Positions 44,213 to 53,497 of a stretch of 64,000 bases of DNA are shown here, piece by piece. A program made the translations under genes and the position numbers. The notes below the pieces were generated by a model that was not told the origin of the DNA, ran no database searches, and saw only the letters and a list, made by a program, of their open reading frames with translations. This DNA comes from Rathayibacter sp. VKM Ac-2754 (lineage in GTDB: Bacteria > Actinomycetota > Actinomycetes > Actinomycetales > Microbacteriaceae). The stretch lies in contig NZ_WUCC01000002.1 of the NCBI RefSeq assembly GCF_009807095.1, positions 372,001 to 436,000 of the forward strand, written 5' to 3'. Each line of letters starts with the position of its first letter. Position 1 is the stretch's first letter.

Positions 44213-44665
44213 CTACTCGCCCGCCGGGTCGGGGGCCGTCGTCGGGCTCTCGTCGGTGGTCGAGCGCGCGAGCTTCACGGTGGTCGCTCCGGCGTCGTCG
44301 AAGAGGCGGAGGCGTCCGCCGTCGATCGAGGCCATCGCCGACGAGCTGAAGATCGTGGGCAGGGCGACGCCGTCGCAGGCGATCTGAGTGCTCATGCCGG
44401 CCTCGACCGAGAGTGCGCCCTCGCCGTCGATCGACCACTCCCCCTGCGCACCGTTGCAGCCGTCGGATCCCGTCCAGGTGCCGTCGTCGGCGATCAGGAG
44501 GAAGGGCACCTCCGGCGAGTCGTACGACACACCGGTCACCCAGCGTCCGACGAGGTCCTCCGGCGCCGGAGCCGCCATCGCGTCGACTCCCGACCCTTCG
44601 GCGCAGCCGGCGAGGCCGAGCGCGACCGCGAGCACCGCGGAGGCGCCGAGCACTCGGCGGATCAT
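44213..44665 (-). CDS. META-like lipoprotein
   Basis: The 150-residue protein has a lipobox LGLAGCAEG at about residue 20. The mature part (LVGRWVTGVSYDSPEVPFLLIADDGTWTGSDGCNGAQGEWSI and so on) follows the META/HslJ-like pattern with the conserved GxDGCNG. Likely attached to the outer face of the membrane. Its start overlaps the ffh stop by 4 nt, an unusual partner. Confidence 0.75.
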   Translation of the reverse strand: MIRRVLGASAVLAVALGLAGCAEGSGVDAMAAPAPEDLVGRWVTGVSYDSPEVPFLLIADDGTWTGSDGCNGAQGEWSIDGEGALSVEAGMSTQIACDGVALPTIFSSSAMASIDGGRLRLFDDAGATTVKLARSTTDESPTTAPDPAGE

Positions 44666-46224
44666 CGACCGAGGAGCTTCTGCAGCTGCTCCAGCTCCTC
44701 CGGCGTCGGCTGCGCCGCGCCCTTGCCGGCGCCGCCGCCGAGCCCGAAGCCCGAGCCTCCGGCGTCCGAGGGACGGGGCCCCGCGGCCAGCGCCGCGTTC
44801 TCGGCCGCGCGCTTGGCAGGGTTTCCCGACTTCGAGCCGGCCTTCTTCTTCTGCGGCTTCGGCTTGCCGCCGTAGCCGGCGCCGGGCACTGGACCCATGC
44901 CGGGGACGTTGGGCATCCCGCCCTTCGCGACCGTCTTCATCATCTTCGCGGCCTGCTCGAAGCGGATCACGAGCTGGTTGACGTCGGTGACGGTCATGCC
45001 CGAGCCGCGCGCGATGCGCAGGCGGCGCGAGCCGTTGAGCAGCTTGGGGTTCAGGCGCTCGGCCTTCGTCATCGACTGGATGATCGCCTCGGTGCGCACG
45101 ATCTCGCGCTCGTCGAACTGGTCGAGCTGCTCGCGCATGCCCTTCGCGCCCGGGAGCATGCCGATCATCTTCTTGATCGAGCCCATGTTGCGCAGCTGCT
45201 GCATCTGGCTGAGGAAGTCGTCGAGCGTGAACGAGTCGCTCATGATCTTCTCGGCGACCTTGCGCGCCTCGTCCTCGTCGAACGCGGACTGCGCCTGCTC
45301 GATGAGGGTCAGCACGTCGCCGAGGTCGAGGATGCGGCTCGCCATGCGGTCGGGGTGGAACTGCTCGAAGTCGTCGAGCGACTCACCCGTCGAGGCGAAC
45401 AGGATCGGACGGCCGGTGAGCGACGCGACCGACAGGGCCGCGCCTCCGCGGGCGTCGCCGTCGAGCTTCGACAGGACGACGCCGGTGAAGTCGACGCCCT
45501 CCTGGAACGCCTTCGCGGTCGCGACCGCGTCCTGGCCGATCATCGCGTCGATGACGAAGAGCACCTCGTCGGGGTTCGTCACCCGGCGGATGTCGGAGGC
45601 CTGCTTCATCATGTCGGCGTCGACGCCGAGACGGCCGGCGGTGTCGATGATGACGGTGTCGTACTGCTTGTCGGTGGCGTAGCGGATCGCCTCCTGGGCG
45701 ACCTTGACCGGGTTGCCGACTCCGTTGCCGGGCTGCGGGGCGAAGACCGCGACTCCAGCCTGCTCGCCGACGACCTGCAGCTGCTGCACCGCGTTGGGTC
45801 GCTGGAGGTCTGCCGCGACGAGGAGCGGGGTGTGGCCGTCCTTGCCGAGGTACTTGCCGAGCTTGCCCGCGAGGGTCGTCTTGCCCGCGCCCTGGAGGCC
45901 GGCGAGCATGATGACGGTCGGCGGCCTCTTCGCGAACTCGAGACGGCGCGACCGGCCGCCGAGGATCGCGACGAGCTCCTCGTTGACGATCTGCACGACC
46001 TGCTGCGCCGGGTTGAGCGCCTTGTTGACCTCGTCGCCGAGCGCCCGATCGCGCACCTTGCCGGTGAACTCCTTGACCACCTCGAGCGCTACGTCGGCGT
46101 CGAGCAGGGCGCGCCGAATCTCGCGGACGGTGCCGTCGACGTCGGAGGCCGAGAGCTTGCCCTTGGTGCGGAGGTTCTTGAACGTCTCGACGAGTCGATC
46201 GGAGAGGGTGCCGAAAGTAGCCAT
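44662..46224 (-). CDS. ffh: Signal recognition particle protein Ffh
   Basis: The 520-residue protein has an N domain (1-85), a GTPase G domain with GLQGAGKTTLAGKL, DTAGRLGVD and TKLDG-equivalent SKLDGDARGG, and an M domain (about 300-430, Met-rich, RNA-binding GSGMTVTDVNQLV). A Gly/Ala/Pro-rich C-terminal tail of about 70 residues extends past the M domain. It targets nascent membrane proteins to FtsY, which is encoded 2.6 kb away. Confidence 0.96.
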   Translation of the reverse strand: MATFGTLSDRLVETFKNLRTKGKLSASDVDGTVREIRRALLDADVALEVVKEFTGKVRDRALGDEVNKALNPAQQVVQIVNEELVAILGGRSRRLEFAKRPPTVIMLAGLQGAGKTTLAGKLGKYLGKDGHTPLLVAADLQRPNAVQQLQVVGEQAGVAVFAPQPGNGVGNPVKVAQEAIRYATDKQYDTVIIDTAGRLGVDADMMKQASDIRRVTNPDEVLFVIDAMIGQDAVATAKAFQEGVDFTGVVLSKLDGDARGGAALSVASLTGRPILFASTGESLDDFEQFHPDRMASRILDLGDVLTLIEQAQSAFDEDEARKVAEKIMSDSFTLDDFLSQMQQLRNMGSIKKMIGMLPGAKGMREQLDQFDEREIVRTEAIIQSMTKAERLNPKLLNGSRRLRIARGSGMTVTDVNQLVIRFEQAAKMMKTVAKGGMPNVPGMGPVPGAGYGGKPKPQKKKAGSKSGNPAKRAAENAALAAGPRPSDAGGSGFGLGGGAGKGAAQPTPEELEQLQKLLGR

Positions 46225-46323
46225 GATGCCCGGAATTCTACCGGAGCCGCGGAGAGGGTCGGTCGGGACGCGGTGACCGGCGATTAACTGGGTCCAGTGC
46301 AAGAAACCGAATAGGGTGGCGGC

Positions 46324-46992
46324 GTGATCGAGACACTCGTGGCGGGCGACTCCGCCGATCCCCTGGACTACCGCGACGGCTGGGAGCTGCAGCGCCGCCT
46401 CCACGCCGAGATCGTGGCCGGTGAGCGGCCGAGCACCCTGGTGCTCTGCGAGCACGCCTCCGTCTACACGGCGGGCAAGCGCACCGAGGCGCACGAGCGG
46501 CCCGACGACGGCTCCCCCGTCGTCGACGTCGACCGGGGCGGACGCATCACCTGGCACGGGCCCGGCCAGCTCGTCGGCTATCCGATCGTGCGGCTGCGCG
46601 AGCCGGTCGACGTGGTCGCCTACGTCCGCTCGCTCGAGGGTGCGCTGATCGCGGTGCTCTCCGACCTGGGCGTCGAGGGCGTGCGGGTCGACGGACGCTC
46701 GGGCGTCTGGATCCGGCGCGCGACGGGTGCCGACAAGATCGCGGCGATCGGCATCCGCGTCGCCGGCGGCGTGACGATGCACGGCTTCGCCCTCAACGTC
46801 TCGAACAGCCTCGAGCCCTACTCGCGCATCGTGGCGTGCGGCATCGCCGACGCGGGGGTCACCACGATCGAGCGCGAGCGGGGCAGCGCGCCGTCGATGG
46901 CGGTCGTGCGCGCGAGGGTGCTGGCGAGGTTCTCGGAGGCGGCACCCGCCTTCGCAGCGCCGGCCATCGCCTCCGAGGGGGTCGCGGCGTGA
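46324..46992 (+). CDS. lipB: Octanoyltransferase LipB
   Basis: The 222-residue enzyme transfers octanoyl from ACP to lipoyl domains. Motifs: [42 protein letters not shown] with the catalytic Lys, HGFALNV and RIVACGI with the catalytic Cys. It starts at a GTG and overlaps lipA by 4 nt. Confidence 0.95.
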   Translation: MIETLVAGDSADPLDYRDGWELQRRLHAEIVAGERPSTLVLCEHASVYTAGKRTEAHERPDDGSPVVDVDRGGRITWHGPGQLVGYPIVRLREPVDVVAYVRSLEGALIAVLSDLGVEGVRVDGRSGVWIRRATGADKIAAIGIRVAGGVTMHGFALNVSNSLEPYSRIVACGIADAGVTTIERERGSAPSMAVVRARVLARFSEAAPAFAAPAIASEGVAA

Positions 46993-47975
46993 GCGCCGAG
47001 ATCGGCGGCCGCAAGCTGCTGCGGCTCGAGGTGCGCAACGCCGAGACGCCGATCGAGCGGAAGCCGCCGTGGATCCGCACGAAGGCGACGATGGGCCCGG
47101 AGTACCGGCAGCTCCAGTCGCTCGTGAAGAGCGAGGAGCTGCACACGGTCTGCCAGGAGGCGGGCTGCCCGAACATCTTCGAGTGCTGGGAGGACCGCGA
47201 GGCGACGTTCCTCATCGGCGGCGCGCAGTGCACCAGGCGCTGCGACTTCTGCCAGATCGACACCGGGAAGCCGGCCGACTACGACGCCGACGAGCCGCGA
47301 CGCGTCGGCGAGTCGGTGGCACGGATGAACCTCCGCTACGCCACCGTCACCGGGGTCGCGCGCGACGACCTGCCCGACGAGGGCTCGTGGCTCTACGCCG
47401 AGACGATCCGGCAGATCCACGCGCAGTCGCCGGGGACGGGCGTCGAGATCCTGGTGCCCGACTTCACCGGGCGCGCCGAGCACCTCCAGCGCGTGTTCGA
47501 CGCGCGGCCCGAGGTGTTCGCGCACAACGTCGAGACGGTGCCGCGGATCTTCAAGCGGATCCGGCCCGCCTTCCGCTACGAGCGCTCGCTCGACGTGCTC
47601 ACCCAAGGCCGCGAGGCGGGGCTGATCACCAAGTCGAACCTCATCCTCGGCATGGGCGAGGAGCGCGAGGAGATCTCGCAGGCGCTCCAGGACCTGCACG
47701 ACGCCGGCACCGACATCGTCACGATCACGCAGTACCTGCGGCCGACCGCGCGCCACCTGCCGGTCGACCGCTGGGTGCACCCGGAGGAGTTCGTGGCGAT
47801 CAAGGAGGAGGCGGAGGACATCGGGTTCCTCGGCGTGCTCTCGGGTCCGCTGGTGCGCTCGTCCTACCGCGCAGGGCGGCTCTGGGCGCGGTCGATGGAG
47901 TCGAAGGGGCTGCCGGTGCCGGAGCACCTGCGGCACCTGGCCGACGCGGCTCTCGGCTTCTCGCAGGCGGTCTGA
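46989..47975 (+). CDS. lipA: Lipoyl synthase
   Basis: The 328-residue radical-SAM enzyme inserts sulfur into octanoyl groups. Both iron-sulfur cluster sets are present: [12 protein letters not shown] (auxiliary) and CTRRCDFC (CxxxCxxC), and the C-terminal RSSYRAG supplies the Ser ligand. Start and spacing follow lipB by a 4-nt overlap. Together they form the de novo lipoate pathway. Confidence 0.96.
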   Translation: MSAEIGGRKLLRLEVRNAETPIERKPPWIRTKATMGPEYRQLQSLVKSEELHTVCQEAGCPNIFECWEDREATFLIGGAQCTRRCDFCQIDTGKPADYDADEPRRVGESVARMNLRYATVTGVARDDLPDEGSWLYAETIRQIHAQSPGTGVEILVPDFTGRAEHLQRVFDARPEVFAHNVETVPRIFKRIRPAFRYERSLDVLTQGREAGLITKSNLILGMGEEREEISQALQDLHDAGTDIVTITQYLRPTARHLPVDRWVHPEEFVAIKEEAEDIGFLGVLSGPLVRSSYRAGRLWARSMESKGLPVPEHLRHLADAALGFSQAV

Positions 47976-47983
47976 CGCGGCTC

Positions 47984-48044
47984 CGCGAGATGCCACTTCG
48001 GTACGCCTCCCGCGGCGTGTCGCGTACCGGAGTGGCATCTCGCG
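47984..48044. repeat. Long palindrome after lipA
   Basis: CGCGAGATGCCACT-tc-GGTACGC pairs with GCGTACC-gg-AGTGGCATCTCGCG around a 15-nt loop: 21 paired bases with one small internal bulge. It may terminate lipA or be an intergenic repeat. No other copy was seen in this window. Confidence 0.75.
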
Positions 48045-48111
48045 GTGGGGTTGCACCCGTGGGGGCCGGGGAGCAACACCGGAGGAGAGACGCCCCGCGT
48101 ATTCTGACGTC

Positions 48112-48432
48112 ATGTCGACGGTCACGGAGCGAGCGAGCGCCCTGCGCGCGGCGGTCGACGCGCACCGTGGTGCTCTGTCCGACGTGCTCGCCCGCTACGG
48201 CGCGAGCAATCCGCGACTCTTCGGCTCCGTCGCGCGGGGTGACGCGCATACCGAGAGCGACGTCGATCTGTTCGTCGATCTCGACGCGGCCGCGGGCAAC
48301 CCGCTGCTGCGCGTCGCGGGGATCGGGGAGGAGCTCAGCCGGATCCTGGGTGTGCGAGTCGATGTGGTGGCGGAGTCGCTGCTCCGCGAGGCCGTGTCCG
48401 TCACCGCCCATCGCGACATGGTCGCCCTGTGA
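48112..48432 (+). CDS. MntA-like nucleotidyltransferase antitoxin
   Basis: This 106-residue minimal nucleotidyltransferase contains LFGSVARGD and SDVDLFVDLD, the GS-x10-DxD active-site pattern. Proteins of this kind (MntA) silence a partner HEPN toxin by adding AMP to a Tyr. Its stop overlaps the HepT start by 4 nt, as is usual for the pair. Confidence 0.88.
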   Translation: MSTVTERASALRAAVDAHRGALSDVLARYGASNPRLFGSVARGDAHTESDVDLFVDLDAAAGNPLLRVAGIGEELSRILGVRVDVVAESLLREAVSVTAHRDMVAL

Positions 48433-48761
48433 GCAGGTCGTCGGACGACCGCTTCTCCGACATGCTCGCGGCGATCGAGCGCGGCCTCGAGTACCGCGCC
48501 TACCTCGAAGAGGAAAATGCTCTTCTCTCGGGGATGGCGCTCGACGCGGTACTCCGAAATCTGGCAGTGATCGGAGAAGCGGTGCGCACGCTCCCTGAAG
48601 CCGAGCTCCGGTCTTTCGCCGATGTTCCCTGGGCGTCGATCGCCGGTCTCCGGAATGTCATCGTGCACGAGTACTTCCGAATTCAGCCGGCACTGATCGT
48701 CGAGATCGTCGACGACGAACTCGTCCCTCTGGCCGCCGCGCTGCGCGGGAGACGGTCGTAG
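48429..48761 (+). CDS. HepT-like HEPN ribonuclease toxin
   Basis: The 110-residue helical protein carries the HEPN motif R-N-x3-H-x-Y in LRNVIVHEYF (about residue 75-84), containing the catalytic Arg and His plus the Tyr that the antitoxin AMPylates. DAVLRNLAVIGEA is also typical of HepT. The second half of the gene is AT-richer than core neighbours. It sits between lipA and ftsY, an otherwise core interval. Confidence 0.88.
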   Translation: MSRSSDDRFSDMLAAIERGLEYRAYLEEENALLSGMALDAVLRNLAVIGEAVRTLPEAELRSFADVPWASIAGLRNVIVHEYFRIQPALIVEIVDDELVPLAAALRGRRS

Positions 48762-48807
48762 CGGTAGCCGACGGCGCTCTCGTCGGGTGGCTCTCCCAGC
48801 GCCAGGG

Positions 48808-49683
48808 TCAGCCGACGAGCTGCTGGGCGAAGACGTGGGGGGTGAAGCCGGTCAGGTCGCCGATCTTCTCGCCCTGGCCGACGAGCTTGATCGGGATGCC
48901 GGTCCGCTCCTGGACGGCGAGGACGAAGCCGCCCTTGGCGGAGCCGTCGAGCTTGGTGATCACCAGACCGGTGACGCCCGCGTGCTCGATGAACGCCTCC
49001 GCCTGGCTGAGGCCGTTCTGACCGGTCGTCGCGTCGAGGACGAGCAGGATCTCGGAGATGGGCGCCTGCTTCTCGATCACGCGCTTGATCTTGGTCAGCT
49101 CGTCCATCAGACCGCCCTTGGTGTGCAGGCGGCCGGCGGTGTCGATGATGACCATCTCGATGCCGTTGTCCTTCGCGAACTGCACGGTCTGGAAGGCGAC
49201 GGACGCGGGATCCTGACGCTCCTGCTGCGGGCGGACGATCTGCGCGTCGGCGCGCTGAGCCCACGTGGCGAGCTGGTCGACGGCGGCGGCGCGGAAGGTG
49301 TCGGCCGCGCCGACGACGACGCTGCGGTCGAAGTTGCGGAGGAACTTGGCGAACTTGCCGATGGTGGTGGTCTTGCCGACGCCGTTCACTCCGACGACCA
49401 GGATCACGGCGGGGCGCTCGCTGAGCTTGAGCGTCGTGTCGTACTTCGACAGCCGCTCCTCGAGCGACTCGCGGAGCATGCGCTGCAGGTCGCGCGGGTC
49501 GGTCGTGCTGTAGCGCTCGACCTTCGCGCGGAGGTCGGCGACCATCTCCTCGGTGATGTCCGGACCGAAGTCGGCGGTGATCAGAGCCGTCTCGAGGTCG
49601 TCCCACGTCTGGTCGTCGATCGTGCGCTTCTCGAACAGGCCGCGCAGTGCGCGACCGAGCGACCAGGAGGTGCGTTCAGCCAT
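48808..49683 (-). CDS. ftsY: Signal recognition particle receptor FtsY
   Basis: The 291-residue protein has a short N domain and GTPase motifs GVNGVGKTTTIGK, DTFRAAAVDQL, DTAGRLH, TKLDG and GQGEKIGDL. It lacks the acidic A domain of enterobacterial FtsY, as in most actinobacteria. It receives the SRP-ribosome complex at the membrane and works with ffh in this window. The start ATG at 49683 is chosen because the N-domain begins there. Confidence 0.95.
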   Translation of the reverse strand: MAERTSWSLGRALRGLFEKRTIDDQTWDDLETALITADFGPDITEEMVADLRAKVERYSTTDPRDLQRMLRESLEERLSKYDTTLKLSERPAVILVVGVNGVGKTTTIGKFAKFLRNFDRSVVVGAADTFRAAAVDQLATWAQRADAQIVRPQQERQDPASVAFQTVQFAKDNGIEMVIIDTAGRLHTKGGLMDELTKIKRVIEKQAPISEILLVLDATTGQNGLSQAEAFIEHAGVTGLVITKLDGSAKGGFVLAVQERTGIPIKLVGQGEKIGDLTGFTPHVFAQQLVG

Positions 49684-49731
49684 GGGTCCAGGGTACCGGG
49701 GCGCGGGGGTGGGGCACTCTGGCGCGGATAG

Positions 49732-49854
49732 GTGCGTTCTGCAGGTGATGGCGGTGTCGCGAGAGGATCCGTGCGGCTGAGCGCGCTCTCTCACGCCGGA
49801 GTCCTGCAGATCGCACCGGCTCCTGCAGATCGCACGGGAGCCTGCAGACCGCAC
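49732..49854. repeat. CCTGCAGATCGCAC repeats between ftsY and smc
   Basis: Three direct copies with 19-bp spacing (49803-49816, 49822-49835, 49841-49854) and one inverted copy with a single mismatch (49732-49745). Their period of about two helical turns and the opposed copy suggest a protein-binding array or a fold-back structure. Confidence 0.65.
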
Positions 49855-49867
49855 GCGAGCCGCGGCG

Positions 49868-52800
49868 TCAGACCGCCGGCGCCTCCACGCGCTGGCCCAC
49901 CACGGCCGACACGCCGTCCTGGCGCATCGAGACGCCGTAGAGGGCGTCCGCGATCTCCATCGTGCGCTTCTGGTGCGTGATCACGATCAGCTGGCTCGAG
50001 GTCCGCAGGTCCTGGAAGATGCTCAAGAGTCGACCCAGGTTGGCGTCGTCGAGCGCCGCCTCGACCTCGTCCATGATGTAGAACGGGCTCGGCCGCGACT
50101 TGAAGATCGCGACCATGAAGGCGACCGCTGCGAGCGAGCGCTCGCCTCCCGAGAGCAGCGAGAGCCGCTCGATCTTCTTGCCGGCCGGGCGCACCGCGAC
50201 CTCGATGCCGGTCGTCAGCAGGTTCTCGGGGTCGGTCAGGCGGATGCTGCCGGTGCCGCCCGGGAAGAGCACCGGGAAGACGTCGGCGAAGGCGGCCTGC
50301 GTGTCGTCGAACGCCGAGGCGAAGACCGTCTGCATGGTCTCGTCGAGCTCCTCGATGATCGTGAGGAGGTCGCGGCGGGTGTTGGTGAGGTCGGTCAGCT
50401 GCTCGGTGAGGAAGACGTGCCTCTGCTCGAGCGCGGCGAACTCCTCGAGAGCGAGCGGGTTCACCCGGCCGAGCTGGCCGAGCTGCTTCTCGGCCTTGTC
50501 GAGGCGCCGGCGCTGCTCGTCGCGGACGAACGGGCGATCGGGGGCCTCGGAGCCGGTCTCGTCGGGCACGCCGACCTCGGGTCCGTACTCGGCGACCAGC
50601 ACGTCCTCGACGAGGCCGAGCTCGGAACCCGCTCGCTCGAGCAGGCCGGAGAGCTGCAGCCGCTTCTCGTAGATCTGCAGCTCGAGTCCGTGCACGCTCT
50701 CGGTCACCGACTGGAGGCGATCGCGCAGCGCGGCCTCCTCGCGCCGCAGCGTCTGCAGCTCGGCGTTCTGCTGCGAGCGCGCGGTCTCGGCCTGCACCAG
50801 CTCGGCGCGCGCCTGCTGCACCGAACGGTCGACGGAGGCGAGCACCGCGGGGATCGCGCCGGTCACGTCGGCCGCGGCGTCGTGCTGGCGCCGACGGAGG
50901 ACTGCGCGGCGCGCGGCCTCGTCGGCGGCCGCACGATCGGCGGCGAGCTGGCGGGCGAGGGCCTCGCCGCGGGACTGCTCGGCGCGCACGCGCTCCTTCG
51001 CGGTCTCGACTCCGAGCCGCGCCTCGATCTCGCGCTCGCGCGCCGCGTCGACCTCGGCCTGCAGACCGTCGCGGCCGCTCACGTCGAGGATCGGCCGTGG
51101 GCGGGAGCGGGCGGTGTCGAGCTCGCTCTTGGCCCGGTGCGCCGCCTGCTCCGCGTCGCCGACGCGCTCGGACGCGATGGCGAGCGCCTTCTCGCCGCGG
51201 CCGTGCTCGGCGACGGCGGCCTCGAGCTGCGCGCGGACCCGGCCCAGGCGCTCGGTGTGAGCGGCTCGGGCGGCGTCGTGCTCGCGCAGCGCGGAGAGGG
51301 CGAGCCTCGACTGCTCCTTGGCCGCCTTCAGCGCGCCGGTCTGCTCGGCGAGCTCGAAGCGGAGGCGGTCGATGCTCCCCTCGATCTCGTCCAACCGGCT
51401 CGCGGCCGAGTCGCGCTCGGAGACGAGCTCGAGGCGGCTGCGCTGCCCGCCGGAGCCGCCGCTGAGGACGACGTCGGAGACGGCCGCTCCGTCGCGGGTG
51501 ACCACGGTGACGGGGTGCGCGCCGCCTGAGAACGCCGGCCAGAGCCTCCGCGCCACGGCGAGGTCGTCGACGACGACGACCTGCTCGAGGAGCGCCAGGA
51601 CACCGGCGGGCCCGGTGACGAGGTCGCCCGCGCGGATCGCCCCCTCCGGGACGCCGATGGCGATCGGGGGCCGTGCCGCGTCGGCGACGAGCAGCTCGAC
51701 CCGACCGAGATCACGGCGGACCGCCTCGTCGAGCGCCGCCTCCGCGTGCTCGACGGTGTCGGCGAGGACCGCGTCGGCGGCGACCCCGAGAGCGGCGGCG
51801 ATCGCGGCCTCGTAGCCGGGGCGCACCCGGATCCGCTCGGCGACCCTGCCGCGGATGCCGTCCAGGCGCATGGCGATCAGCTCGGCAGAGCCGTCGGAGA
51901 CGTCGAGGGCGAGCGAGAGGGCGCTGGTGCGCGCGGCGAGTCCGTCGCGCTCGCGCTCGAGGGCGTGCAGCTCCTCGCGGAGGCGCTCGATCTCGCCCTC
52001 CGCCTCGAAGACGGAGGACTGCGCGAGCTCGTAGCCCTCGTCGAGCGTGCCGTCGGTGCCTCCGCCCGCCTCGCCGATCTCGTCCTCGAGGGCGTCGAGC
52101 TGACGCTGGGCCGCCTCGCGCCGCTGCACCGCGGAGTCGAGGGTGTTCTGGGCGCGCAGGACCTCGCCCCGCACGGCGGCCAGGCGGGAGGCGGCGCTGT
52201 CGGCCTGGCCGGTGAGCTTCGAGATCTCGAGATCGTGCCGCGAGACGAGCGCCGACTGCGCCGCGATCTCGTCGTCGACGGCGTCGAGCGCGCGCCGGGC
52301 GGCGAGCGTCGCCTGCTGTGCCGCGGCCCACGCCGCCTCGGAGTCGAGCACGGCCTGCCGCAGCCGCTCCAGCTCCTCCCCCGCCTCCTCGATCAGCTGC
52401 GGAGTGACCCGCGGCTGCGCGGCCGGCTGCTCCGCCTCGAGCTCGAGCATCGCGAGTCGCTGCCCGGCGAGCGCAGACAGGTTGCGCAGCCGCTCCTGCA
52501 CCGACTCGAGCTCGAAGGTCGTGCGCCGGGCGTCGTCGACCGCGTCGCCGACCATCTCGGACTCGATGCGCGCCATCCGCAGAGTCGACTGCTCGAGCTT
52601 CTCCTGCAGCACGATGCGCTCGCTGTGGCGCTCGCTCTCGGAGCGGGCGAAGCCGTCGAGGGCGGTGCGGAGGGTCACCACGTCGTCCGCGAGCAGGCGC
52701 GCCCGCGCGTCGCGCACGACCGCCGCGATCATCTGCGCCTGCCGTGCCACCTCCGCCTGCCGGCCGAGCGGCTTGAGCTGGCGCCGGATCTCGCCCGCGA

Positions 52801-53380
52801 GGTCGGAGAGACGCGTCAGGTTGGCCTGCATCGCGTCGAGCTTGCGCAGGGTCTTCTCCTTGCGGCGGCGGTGCTTGAGGATCCCGGCGGCCTCCTCGAT
52901 GAAGCCGCGGCGCTCCTCCGCAGTCGCGTGGAGCACCGCGTCGAGCTGACCCTGTCCGACGATGACGTGCATCTCGCGACCGAGACCGGAGTCGCTCAGC
53001 AGCTCCTGCACATCGAGCAGCCGGCAGGAGCGGCCGTTGATCGCGTACTCGCTGCCGCCGTTGCGGAACAGCGTGCGGGTGATCGTCACCTCGGTGTACT
53101 CGATCGGCAGAGCGCCGTCGGTGTTGTCGATGGTGAGGGCGACCTCGGCGCGGCCGAGGGGACCGCGGGTCGAGGTGCCCGCGAAGATGACGTCCTCCAT
53201 CTTGCCGCCGCGGAGGGTCTTGGCGCCCTGCTCCCCCATCACCCAGGCGAGCGCGTCGACGACGTTGCTCTTGCCCGAGCCGTTGGGGCCGACGACGCAG
53301 GTGACGCCGGGCTCGAAGGCGAACGTGGTCGGCTGAGCGAAGGACTTGAACCCCTTGAGGGTCAGGCTCTTCAGATACAC
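49868..53380 (-). CDS. smc: Chromosome partition protein SMC
   Basis: The 1170-residue protein has an N-terminal half-ATPase (LKGFKSF, Walker A GPNGSGKSN), two long coiled coils with a hinge around residues 510-640 (GYEAAIAAALGVAADAV, GGAHPVTVVTRDG), and a C-terminal half-ATPase with signature LSGGERSLAAVAF and Walker B FYIMDEVEAALDD. It compacts and segregates the chromosome with ScpA and ScpB. The start is the GTG of YLKSLTLKGFKSF; longer frames lack support. Confidence 0.96.
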   Translation of the reverse strand: MYLKSLTLKGFKSFAQPTTFAFEPGVTCVVGPNGSGKSNVVDALAWVMGEQGAKTLRGGKMEDVIFAGTSTRGPLGRAEVALTIDNTDGALPIEYTEVTITRTLFRNGGSEYAINGRSCRLLDVQELLSDSGLGREMHVIVGQGQLDAVLHATAEERRGFIEEAAGILKHRRRKEKTLRKLDAMQANLTRLSDLAGEIRRQLKPLGRQAEVARQAQMIAAVVRDARARLLADDVVTLRTALDGFARSESERHSERIVLQEKLEQSTLRMARIESEMVGDAVDDARRTTFELESVQERLRNLSALAGQRLAMLELEAEQPAAQPRVTPQLIEEAGEELERLRQAVLDSEAAWAAAQQATLAARRALDAVDDEIAAQSALVSRHDLEISKLTGQADSAASRLAAVRGEVLRAQNTLDSAVQRREAAQRQLDALEDEIGEAGGGTDGTLDEGYELAQSSVFEAEGEIERLREELHALERERDGLAARTSALSLALDVSDGSAELIAMRLDGIRGRVAERIRVRPGYEAAIAAALGVAADAVLADTVEHAEAALDEAVRRDLGRVELLVADAARPPIAIGVPEGAIRAGDLVTGPAGVLALLEQVVVVDDLAVARRLWPAFSGGAHPVTVVTRDGAAVSDVVLSGGSGGQRSRLELVSERDSAASRLDEIEGSIDRLRFELAEQTGALKAAKEQSRLALSALREHDAARAAHTERLGRVRAQLEAAVAEHGRGEKALAIASERVGDAEQAAHRAKSELDTARSRPRPILDVSGRDGLQAEVDAAREREIEARLGVETAKERVRAEQSRGEALARQLAADRAAADEAARRAVLRRRQHDAAADVTGAIPAVLASVDRSVQQARAELVQAETARSQQNAELQTLRREEAALRDRLQSVTESVHGLELQIYEKRLQLSGLLERAGSELGLVEDVLVAEYGPEVGVPDETGSEAPDRPFVRDEQRRRLDKAEKQLGQLGRVNPLALEEFAALEQRHVFLTEQLTDLTNTRRDLLTIIEELDETMQTVFASAFDDTQAAFADVFPVLFPGGTGSIRLTDPENLLTTGIEVAVRPAGKKIERLSLLSGGERSLAAVAFMVAIFKSRPSPFYIMDEVEAALDDANLGRLLSIFQDLRTSSQLIVITHQKRTMEIADALYGVSMRQDGVSAVVGQRVEAPAV

Positions 53381-53497
53381 CCGCGCCCGCCTCGCTCCCG
53401 GTCGAAAACGCTCCCCACGGTACTCGATGGGGTCGCTCCGGCCCGGGAGGCGGGCGCGGCCGGATCTCCGAGGCCTGCGACCGTGCACACTGGGGAG

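Noticed and set aside
49801-49860. A CRISPR array
   Set aside because: The repeats are only 14 bp with 5-bp gaps, only three units, and no cas genes are nearby.
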